DNA from: DAIUCA01 sp964613675
GTDB lineage: Bacteria > Pseudomonadota > Gammaproteobacteria > Competibacterales > Competibacteraceae
Assembly (NCBI GenBank): GCA_964613675.1
Contig: CAZTIH010000109.1
Coordinates: 1 to 8,986 of the forward strand
Direction: 5' to 3'
Length of the DNA: 8,986 bases
Part shown: piece by piece, positions 1 through 6,356 of the stretch
Layout of the letters: the number at the start of each line of letters is the position of its first letter
Numbering within the stretch: the stretch's first letter is position 1
The notes under the pieces: model-generated
Told to the model about the DNA's origin: nothing
What the model saw: the letters and a program-made list of their open reading frames with translations, nothing else
The model's database searches: none
Translations under genes and position numbers: made by a program

Positions 1-1
1 A

Positions 2-1141
2 ATGTTGTTGAACTTCCTGGTCTCCAAAGTCCATCCCAACCGCGTCAACATTATCGAATTAAATTACGAACGGGGCGTGGCGGAGTTTGAGTTGGGGGTG
101 ATGTTGGACGAGGGACAGGTTTCCCATGCGCTCCACAAGGCAATTATCGATTGCGACACCGATACGACTTTTCCCGCCCTCATCGCGGTTTGTGGTGCGT
201 TGCTCACGGAAATTATCGGCAAAAAAGTCGATGTTTATCTCAATCGTCGCGGGGAAGTGGTGGTAGAGCTCCCCGAAATTGACGAGCGCCACACGAAAAA
301 TCTCGCCGCGACATTGCGACGAAAAATCGAAGATGCGGTGTTACAGGAAGGCGTGCGCCAAAAAGAGTCAGAGGAAATAGATAGCGAAACGCTTGCTTTA
401 CAGCATCTCGGGCGCAATCTCGAAAGCGAAGCAGAACGCTTATGGCGTGAAGAACAACAGGCCCTTCACAACACCAGCGACCCGTTAGAGGTTCCCATTA
501 TCGCACCGGAACTGGATCGCTTGCTGGCAAATATCCCTGCCTCGAATCCGTCGGTGTTTGAGGAGCCGGACGATCCCAAATTGCAGTCTTTGAACAACAC
601 CCTCCGACAGCCCCTTCCGCCGCCTCCGAGTGAACGAGAACGTCGTCTTGCCGAAACCGAATCTAAACTTCAGCAATACCGCCCGGTCGTCGCGCAGGAA
701 TCGGTGTTTGACCGTCAAGCTCGTCTCGCGGCTATCGAAGCAAAACTCAAAGCTGTCTCTGGGTCTCCGACACCAATCCCGTCCTCTGCACCCTCGCCAA
801 AACCGCCTTCCCCCCCTCGCCCCCCCTCACAAAATGCCTTGTATCGCGCCCTGATTGCGGGACTACGAGAACAGGGCGCGAGCTACTTACAAGCGGATCG
901 CGAAACCCAAGCGCGGTTGTTTATTCAAGTCCTAGACCGAGTGGCACGACAGCACTATGGGCAATCCGCCAGTCGATTGCTCCCGAACATCACGGCGCTC
1001 AGCGATATAAAGGACATCTCGCAGAACCTTGACTTTTTACGCCGCCAACAAGCCAACCAAGTCGAACAAAAACAGATTGCTGAACCGTTGGTCGCAGCCG
1101 CCGCGATGGCGTTGGTCAGTGGCGCGGTATTGCTGCAATAA
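2..1141 (+). CDS. Unrecognised protein, possibly 5'-truncated by the window edge
   Basis: I do not recognise this family. The reading frame is open from the first bases. The ATG at position 2 could be the start or an internal methionine, because the upstream sequence is not visible. From that ATG the protein has 379 residues. Residues 1-95 look like a compact alpha/beta domain, with a hydrophobic helix near 58-72 (ALIAVCGALL) followed by strand-like stretches. Residues 95-160 are highly charged and probably helical or coiled coil. Residues 211-223 (ERERRLAETESKL) and 237-249 (DRQARLAAIEAKL) are an imperfect internal repeat. Residues 255-276 form a Pro/Ser linker. A second helical domain spans about 277-355, and the protein ends in an Ala/Leu/Val-rich stretch (362-378) that could be a short membrane tail or a buried helix. 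There are no recognisable catalytic motifs. It lies 57 bases before pqqB on the same strand and may share its transcript. That it is a real gene is well supported by length and composition; its function is unknown. Confidence 0.75.
   Translation: MLLNFLVSKVHPNRVNIIELNYERGVAEFELGVMLDEGQVSHALHKAIIDCDTDTTFPALIAVCGALLTEIIGKKVDVYLNRRGEVVVELPEIDERHTKNLAATLRRKIEDAVLQEGVRQKESEEIDSETLALQHLGRNLESEAERLWREEQQALHNTSDPLEVPIIAPELDRLLANIPASNPSVFEEPDDPKLQSLNNTLRQPLPPPPSERERRLAETESKLQQYRPVVAQESVFDRQARLAAIEAKLKAVSGSPTPIPSSAPSPKPPSPPRPPSQNALYRALIAGLREQGASYLQADRETQARLFIQVLDRVARQHYGQSASRLLPNITALSDIKDISQNLDFLRRQQANQVEQKQIAEPLVAAAAMALVSGAVLLQ
810..826 (+). repeat. Two C7 homopolymer tracts in the Pro/Ser linker
   Basis: Runs of seven C lie at 810-816 and 820-826, separated by TCG, and encode part of the Pro/Ser linker of the first gene. 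The frame is intact in this sequence. Such runs are prone to replication slippage and to sequencing error. A one-base change would shift the frame and remove the C-terminal helical domain. Proline codons in a GC-balanced genome are sufficient to explain them, so no regulatory role is claimed. Confidence 0.5.
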
Positions 1142-1146
1142 GCAGC
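1132..1146 (+). other. Perfect small palindrome over the first gene's stop codon
   Basis: GCTGC (1132-1136) and GCAGC (1142-1146) are exact inverted repeats around an AATAA loop that includes the TAA stop at 1139-1141. The bases after it (CTGTGTTGTAT) are only modestly T-rich, so this is at best a weak intrinsic terminator or a 3'-end protecting hairpin. A five-pair stem can occur by chance. Confidence 0.3.
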
Positions 1147-1154
1147 CTGTGTTG

Positions 1155-1160
1155 TATAAA
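1155..1160 (+). promoter_or_regulatory. Possible -10 box upstream of pqqB
   Basis: TATAAA matches the sigma-70 -10 consensus at five of six positions and lies 38 bases before the pqqB start. The only nearby -35 candidate, TTGCTG at 1130-1135, matches just the TTG and gives a long 19-base spacer. The site could let pqqB and tamB be transcribed separately from the first gene, but the sequence support is weak. Confidence 0.22.
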
Positions 1161-1181
1161 AATGACGCATTCTCTACTCAT

Positions 1182-1194
1182 CACCTCAGAGGTG
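1182..1194 (+). promoter_or_regulatory. pqqB ribosome binding site inside a perfect palindrome
   Basis: The likely Shine-Dalgarno sequence AGAGGTG (1188-1194) lies four bases before the ATG at 1199, which makes that start credible. It forms the right half of a perfect inverted repeat, CACCT (1182-1186), CAG loop, AGGTG (1190-1194). In the messenger this could fold into a five-pair hairpin hiding the ribosome binding site, so initiation might depend on the local structure. The palindrome is directly visible; a regulatory effect is inferred. It could also be fortuitous, since any AGGTG site needs only an upstream CACCT to pair. Confidence 0.5.
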
Positions 1195-1198
1195 TTTT

Positions 1199-2128
1199 AT
1201 GGAATTACTTGTATTAGGGGCCAGTGCCGGCGGTGGCTTCCCCCAGTGGAATTGTCGTCACCCAACCAGTCAAGCGGCCCGTGAAGGGCGTGCCAAACCT
1301 CGCACCCAGTCTTCCATCGCGTTAACGGCTGATGGGAAACGATACATCTTATGCAACGCGAGCCCCGATTTGACGACGCAAATTCGAGCGAATCCCTGTT
1401 TACAACCCGATCCCAGCGCTGCAACGCCGCGTCACAGTCCCATTCAAGCGGTGGTGTTGACCAATGCCGATGTGGATCACACAGCGGGCTTGCTATCGTT
1501 GCGCGAGTCTCAACCTCTCGTGATTTACGCGACTAACAAGGTATTCACAGCCCTCGATAGCAATCCGATTTTTCGCGTGCTCAATCCCAATGTCGTGCAG
1601 CGCAAACCCCTAGATTTAGAAGAAATTACGGAGATTCGCGGCCCTAAATCCGAGTATTTAGGCATCAAGCTACGGGCATTTGCGGTACCGGCAAAAGTGG
1701 CCTTGTGGCTCGAAGATGCCAGTCAGACGGATTTTGGGACGGAGGATGGCGACGGCGTGGGACTGGAGATTTTGGATGATGATGAAACCACGCTCGGTTT
1801 CTATCTCCCTGGCTGTCGTGAGCTACCTAAAGAACTGGCACAACGCCTACGAAACGCCCCCTTTTTGATGTTTGACGGTTCGCTGTGGCAAGACTGGGAA
1901 CTCGTAGATGCGGGAATCAGTACCAAAACAGGGCAGCGAATGGGGCACATGAGCGTGAGTGGTGATGAGGGAAGTTTGGCCCAATTTGCTCCCTTGAACA
2001 TCAAAACCAAGGTTTTTATCCACATCAACACGACGAATCCCATGCTGATCGACGATAGCGACGAGGCCAAAATCGTCCGAGCATCGGGGTGGCAAATTGC
2101 CGAAGACAATCAACGGTTTATTTTGTGA
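1199..2128 (+). CDS. pqqB: PqqB-family metallo-beta-lactamase-fold protein
   Basis: This 309-residue protein is the usual PqqB length. Family hallmarks are present in order: GASAGGGFPQWNC at 7-19, RTQSSIA at 35-41, CNASPDL at 52-58, LTNADVDHTAGLLSLRE at 87-103, TGQRMGHMSVSG at 244-255 and FIHINTTNP at 273-281. Predicted active-site metal ligands include D91, D93, H94, H250 and H275. In PQQ producers, PqqB is a cytosolic iron-dependent hydroxylase acting on the tyrosine of the PqqA-derived Glu-Tyr precursor. Two things are odd. The N-terminal three-cysteine zinc motif, normally CxCxxC, here reads CRHPTS, keeping only C19 with H21 as a possible substitute. Also, no pqqA, C, D or E is adjacent. 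An acidic stretch (residues 172-195) interrupts the middle. The start is supported by AGAGGTG upstream, and the stop overlaps the tamB start. Family assignment is firm; an actual role in PQQ synthesis is less certain. Confidence 0.85.
   Translation: MELLVLGASAGGGFPQWNCRHPTSQAAREGRAKPRTQSSIALTADGKRYILCNASPDLTTQIRANPCLQPDPSAATPRHSPIQAVVLTNADVDHTAGLLSLRESQPLVIYATNKVFTALDSNPIFRVLNPNVVQRKPLDLEEITEIRGPKSEYLGIKLRAFAVPAKVALWLEDASQTDFGTEDGDGVGLEILDDDETTLGFYLPGCRELPKELAQRLRNAPFLMFDGSLWQDWELVDAGISTKTGQRMGHMSVSGDEGSLAQFAPLNIKTKVFIHINTTNPMLIDDSDEAKIVRASGWQIAEDNQRFIL
2125..2128 (+). promoter_or_regulatory. GTGA stop/start overlap coupling pqqB to tamB
   Basis: The tamB start GTG (2125-2127) overlaps the pqqB stop TGA (2126-2128). 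No convincing Shine-Dalgarno sequence precedes it, so tamB is probably translated by ribosomes terminating on pqqB. An in-frame ATG at 2089 would add 12 polar residues (MANCRRQSTVYF) ahead of the hydrophobic N-terminus and overlap pqqB by 40 bases, so it is less likely. Confidence 0.65.
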
Positions 2129-5100
2129 AATTTCTAGGCTACTTGTGGATTTTCAGTGGATTAATCGGCGGAATCCTCGTCCTTCTAATCAAGCAAAGCC
2201 TACGACTGGTCGCGATTTTCGTTTTTTCCTTACTTGCCTTACTAATCACGACGCCCCCTGACCTCATGACGCCGTTTGTGCGCTGGGGACTCGACCAAGT
2301 GGTTCGCGAATTGCCCGAACAGTTCAGTTACCAATCCATCGCACTCCATTCACAAGGATTTGTGCTCAACCAACTAAAATTTACCGACGAAACGCTCACC
2401 GTCACGCTCGAAACGCTGAACTGGTCAGGGTCGTTGTGGGGCCTGTTGCAGGGGCATTTAGCGGTTGAAGCCGTCGAATTAGCGGGGGTCACCGTACATC
2501 TCCATCCGCCCCCGAACGAAGATGGTTCGTCGTCGCCTTTTGAACCGCCTACTTTCGCGCTCCCCCTCACGGCGAGCCTAAATCACTTGCGGCTACGAGA
2601 TTTTCGTCTGATTGAAGACGGAAAAACTTTATTGAACCTCGCCGACGCAAAATTGCGGGCGGTGTTCGATGGACAAAAACTGTCCATTCAAACGCTTAAC
2701 GCGACCTTCGCAGCCCCCATCGACGGACATTTGCAAGCGACGGGCGACCTCATTTTTCGCGATCACTGGCCTTTGAGGGTGGATTTAGTCGCGTCGATGG
2801 AGATCCCCGAACTGGATTTACCTCGGGGACCATTACCCGTCGTGGTGGCGGGACGGATCACTGGAGATTTAGCGCAGCTCGTCACCGAAGTGTCGGCGGG
2901 TTATCGAGAAAATTCTAATCCTTACAATGCGTTAGTCGCGCTTCAGGCCGAGATTATTTCTCCAACCAATCAACACCAACTGACCTGGAAAACTCAACTC
3001 ACGGGCGAGTTAGCCCCGTTTACCGCATTATTTCCGTTGGAACCCCCATTAAACGCGCTCAATGGCGCATTTATTTTAGAAGGAACGGGGGATTTAGACC
3101 GTTATCGCGTTGCGCTGGAGGGGCAAATTACGGGGGTTCCCGAGGTACAGGACGTGGCGATCAAAGTGGCGTTGGTGGGAGACGCAGATGCGTTGCAAAT
3201 CTCTGCCCTCAAAATAGATACGCCCTTGGGAAACTTACAGGGGACGGGCGATTTTCGCGTTGCCGATCAGCATTTACGCGCCACGCTGACCACTTCGCCC
3301 TTGCAATGGCCGTTTGAGGGCACGCCCGACCTGAAGGTGTCTAAAATTAACCTCAACATTTTGGGATCGCCTACGGACACTTTAGCCCTCGATTTAGAAG
3401 GCCAGTTTACTGCTCAAGCCATTGATTTATATGACGAACTCAGTTTATTGGCTCAATTGACGGTTAATCCCCAACAAGTCCAAATCGAGCCGTTCACCTT
3501 ACGCGGTAAAGCCCTAGATTTACGTGGAACGGGTCGATTTGACCTTGATGAATTAACGCTTCAGCTCACCCTCAACAGTCCCGAGAGCCAACTGCCGTTA
3601 GACCCTAAAATGAGCGTCAAACAATTAAACATTCAGCTATCGGGAGCGGTGGCAGACGACGATTTTCCATGGCAAATGCAGTTTTCCACTGCGCTAGAAA
3701 ATGAAGAATTTCCGCCCTTACGCGTGGAAAGTCGTTTACAGGGTGATCAAAATCGCGTGTCAGTGGATCAACTCACCGTTTCCTTACTCGATGGGCAACT
3801 TGGCGTCATCGGTGAGCTCGACTGGCATGAAGCTCTCGCATGGCGGGCGCGGGTCACGGGAAACCGTTTGAATTTAAGTCGTTATCCAGGATTGAACGAA
3901 TTTCCATCCCAAATTGACTTTGCCCTCGATACCCAGGGCACCTTCGCGGATTCGCCAACAATGGTGCTCGAATTACGGGAGTTAAAGGGACAGTTACGCC
4001 AGCAACCACTTGAAGGGACAGGTCAATTTCGCTTTGACGGTAAAACGTTAGCGATTCAACCCCTAACGGTGCGATATGGCACAGCTACGGCATCTTTAGA
4101 AGGCGAAGTGCGCAACCTCGACCGTACGGTTGAGCAAATCCAGGCCACGCTCGACACGCAATTAAATATCCCCGACTTCGCGCCATTGCTTCCCGAGGCC
4201 CGTGGCCAATTTCGCCTCGATGCGGCCTTATCGGGGGCTTTGCTAACGCCTCAGTTTCGTTACCGCTTGCAGGGGCAACAGCTAGGTTGGCGGCAGGACG
4301 ACACCAATCTTTTCATTGAACGCATTGAAGGTCATGGGAATATCGATGGTGCAGACCGCCAACCTTCGTCCCTCGCGTTGCAAATAAATAATTTACAATT
4401 CAACGAGTTATCGTGGAATCGACTTAGCTTCACGGGGTCGGGCACGATGCGCAACCATCAATTATCAGTGCAACTCAACGGCGAACCGCTCACCGCCGAA
4501 ATGACATTACAAGGCCGTTTCGAGGCCACCCAGGGAACATGGCGGGGCCAATTAACGCAAAGCCAGTTAACGCGAGCGGAAATCGGAACCTGGCGACAGG
4601 CCGCTGCTACCCCGATTGCATTGCAGGCGTCACGAGCCGAATTAGGGCCACTCTGTTGGCAATCCCCCCCAGCGCGGCTGTGTATCGAAGGGAACTGGCG
4701 GGACACTCAAGGCGCCAACGCACGCTTAAATTTAGAACGCTGGCCGCTCTCACGACTTCCACTTCCCGACACGCTCTCCGTCAACCAAGAACTCACGGTC
4801 AATAGCCAATTTCGTCAATCTGCGGGCGGTCAAATTAGCGGGCAGCTCAATGGTCGTTTGAATAGTGGCGTGATTGGGGTATTAGTTGAGGGGCGGAGTA
4901 TTCAACTCCCATTTGATGGGGTGTCTTTGGCGGTCGAATTAGCCAGTCTTGAACGGGGACAAGCCAATTTAGAAGTGAATGCCCGTGATTTATTGCAAGT
5001 AAATAGCGTATTAAATTGGCAGGGCGACCGATTAACAGGCCAAATTAATGCACGAGGTAGCAATTTTGCCCCGTTTTTCGTGTTGCTGCCGCCGCAAATT

Positions 5101-6303
5101 GTGAATCCCCAAATGGCGTTACAAAGCGATTTACAAATTAGCGGGCGCTACCCCAATTTAGAATGGCAAGGCCGCGCGGCATTAACCAACCTTGCAGCGG
5201 ATATTCCCGCAGGTAATGTGCGTTTTCAGGGGGGGGAGCTTGCCTTGATTGGGCGTGGAGGCGAGTTATCGTTATCAGGGCGCTTGAATAGCGTAGGAAC
5301 GCTCGAAATTAATGGCCAACTCGATCCATTAAATCAGTCTTTCAACGCCACCCTGAAGGGACGCGAATTTAATGCGTGGAATGGCGACGAAATTAAAGCT
5401 GTCATTGCGCCCGATCTCACAGTGACGGGGAATAAAAATGCGGTTCGCGTCACGGGAACGGTGGAGATTCCGAGTTTATTTGTGGCCCCAACCGAATTAG
5501 CCATCAATAATCGCGTACAACCCTCTAGCGATATTCGGATTCGTCGTCCCGCAACTGTCGATCCGCAGGAGACTGAATTAGCGCAATCCCCTTTTGACCT
5601 CACGGCAGCAATTAATATTTTATTAGGTCGAGTCACGGTTCAAGCGGCGGGATTTGAGGGCAATTTGAAAGGCCGATTGCGCATCGAACAAACCCCTCAA
5701 TTACCCCCTCGCGCACTTGGCGAATTGGAGGTTGAGACCGGTGAATATGTGGTGTTTGGACGCGCCCTAGAAATTACCGAAGGGCGCGTTTTGTTTGGCG
5801 GCGGCCCAATCACCAACCCCGGGTTACAATTAGCCGTACAACAGGATTTCGGTAATTTGGTAGCGGGTGCTCGGGTGACGGGAACGGCCCGTGAACCGCG
5901 CATCACTTTGTTCTCCAATCCGACGCAATCCGATACCGTCATCGCGAGCTATTTGTTGTACGGCCGCGCCCCAGATGACCGTTCAGGTCAAGAGAACGCC
6001 TTATTGTTGCAACTCGCTACAAATCTTGCCCGAGGCGGTGTGGCGGCAGCCAATCCTTTGGCTAAACAGCTTGGATTAGCCGATTTGGAGTTAGGCAGCG
6101 GTGCGTCCGGCGCCAACGGAACCGCATTGACCATTGGTAAATATCTCACTCCCAATTTGTACGTGGGCTACGGCGTTGGCTTATTCGATGCCGTCAATAC
6201 CTTCATGCTGCGGTATCGCTTGACCCAAAATTTAAGTCTGCGCGCAAGTTCCAATGAAAACGCGGCCGGGGGGGACATTACATGGACCATTCGACGCGAA
6301 TAG
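2125..6303 (+). CDS. tamB: TamB-family inner-membrane-anchored translocation/lipid-transport protein
   Basis: The protein has 1392 residues from the GTG start, close to the usual TamB size. It has an N-terminal hydrophobic anchor, then a very long series of beta-strand repeats alternating 'L.G.G.F'-type segments, as in AsmA-like bridge proteins that form a hydrophobic groove across the periplasm. The last roughly 350 residues are the TamB C-terminal (DUF490) domain. Diagnostic parts are GELEVETGEYVVFGRALEI, beginning near residue 1198, then ITEGRVLFGGGPITNPGL, VTGTAREPRITLFSNP, SDTVIASYLLYGRAP and the ending YLTPNLYVGYGVGLFD followed by NTFMLRYRLT. TamB works with the outer-membrane protein TamA in outer-membrane assembly and is also implicated in phospholipid transport to the outer membrane. 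No tamA lies beside it here. The N-terminus has two hydrophobic segments (about 3-22 and 28-41) separated by KQSLR, whereas a single anchor is usual. It is translationally coupled to pqqB. Confidence 0.88.
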   Translation: MKFLGYLWIFSGLIGGILVLLIKQSLRLVAIFVFSLLALLITTPPDLMTPFVRWGLDQVVRELPEQFSYQSIALHSQGFVLNQLKFTDETLTVTLETLNWSGSLWGLLQGHLAVEAVELAGVTVHLHPPPNEDGSSSPFEPPTFALPLTASLNHLRLRDFRLIEDGKTLLNLADAKLRAVFDGQKLSIQTLNATFAAPIDGHLQATGDLIFRDHWPLRVDLVASMEIPELDLPRGPLPVVVAGRITGDLAQLVTEVSAGYRENSNPYNALVALQAEIISPTNQHQLTWKTQLTGELAPFTALFPLEPPLNALNGAFILEGTGDLDRYRVALEGQITGVPEVQDVAIKVALVGDADALQISALKIDTPLGNLQGTGDFRVADQHLRATLTTSPLQWPFEGTPDLKVSKINLNILGSPTDTLALDLEGQFTAQAIDLYDELSLLAQLTVNPQQVQIEPFTLRGKALDLRGTGRFDLDELTLQLTLNSPESQLPLDPKMSVKQLNIQLSGAVADDDFPWQMQFSTALENEEFPPLRVESRLQGDQNRVSVDQLTVSLLDGQLGVIGELDWHEALAWRARVTGNRLNLSRYPGLNEFPSQIDFALDTQGTFADSPTMVLELRELKGQLRQQPLEGTGQFRFDGKTLAIQPLTVRYGTATASLEGEVRNLDRTVEQIQATLDTQLNIPDFAPLLPEARGQFRLDAALSGALLTPQFRYRLQGQQLGWRQDDTNLFIERIEGHGNIDGADRQPSSLALQINNLQFNELSWNRLSFTGSGTMRNHQLSVQLNGEPLTAEMTLQGRFEATQGTWRGQLTQSQLTRAEIGTWRQAAATPIALQASRAELGPLCWQSPPARLCIEGNWRDTQGANARLNLERWPLSRLPLPDTLSVNQELTVNSQFRQSAGGQISGQLNGRLNSGVIGVLVEGRSIQLPFDGVSLAVELASLERGQANLEVNARDLLQVNSVLNWQGDRLTGQINARGSNFAPFFVLLPPQIVNPQMALQSDLQISGRYPNLEWQGRAALTNLAADIPAGNVRFQGGELALIGRGGELSLSGRLNSVGTLEINGQLDPLNQSFNATLKGREFNAWNGDEIKAVIAPDLTVTGNKNAVRVTGTVEIPSLFVAPTELAINNRVQPSSDIRIRRPATVDPQETELAQSPFDLTAAINILLGRVTVQAAGFEGNLKGRLRIEQTPQLPPRALGELEVETGEYVVFGRALEITEGRVLFGGGPITNPGLQLAVQQDFGNLVAGARVTGTAREPRITLFSNPTQSDTVIASYLLYGRAPDDRSGQENALLLQLATNLARGGVAAANPLAKQLGLADLELGSGASGANGTALTIGKYLTPNLYVGYGVGLFDAVNTFMLRYRLTQNLSLRASSNENAAGGDITWTIRRE
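5229..5236 (+). repeat. G8 homopolymer inside tamB
   Basis: Eight consecutive G encode Gln-Gly-Gly-Glu near residues 1035-1038, at the start of the C-terminal region of TamB. The frame is intact. It is the longest homopolymer I found in the window. A one-base slip would remove most of the DUF490 domain, which carries the part that faces the outer membrane. Shorter runs occur at 4664-4670 (C7) and 6268-6274 (G7) in the same gene. Confidence 0.6.
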
Positions 6304-6343
6304 GGGGTAAACGACGCAGATAATCCCAAATAACGCACCCCCC
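6301..6343 (+). other. tamB-oleA gap with G-run/C-run inverted repeat
   Basis: GGGGGT (6303-6308), which overlaps the tamB stop TAG, can pair with ACCCCC (6337-6342) to make a six-pair stem around a 28-base loop. No T-run follows, so it is not a standard terminator. The loop contains GATAAT (6319-6324), a five-of-six match to a -10 box, but I see no -35 element at a suitable distance. The gap is only 53 bases long, and read-through from tamB into oleA is plausible. The region may affect oleA expression, but nothing here is decisive. Confidence 0.3.
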
Positions 6344-6356
6344 ATAGACGACCTTA

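Noticed and set aside
1132..1160. Strong intrinsic terminator after the first gene
   Set aside because: The stem has only five pairs and no proper T-run follows. It is kept as a small palindrome of uncertain meaning.
1142..1198. A pqqA peptide gene ahead of pqqB
   Set aside because: The 57-base gap is too short for a 22-24 residue PqqA with start and stop signals, and no Glu-x3-Tyr type peptide is seen there.
1801..2109. Minus-strand open frame of about 100 codons opposite the 3' half of pqqB
   Set aside because: It lies entirely inside a gene with strong family motifs and has no recognisable motif of its own. It is most likely a by-product of codon bias.
2089..2124. ATG at 2089 as the tamB start
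   Set aside because: It would add 12 polar residues before the hydrophobic N-terminus and overlap pqqB by 40 bases. The GTG at 2125 overlaps the pqqB stop by four bases and puts the anchor at the very N-terminus.
5334..5636. Minus-strand open frame of 100 codons opposite tamB
   Set aside because: It is fully antisense to the well-supported TamB C-terminal region, its translation resembles no family I know, and it has no supporting neighbour.
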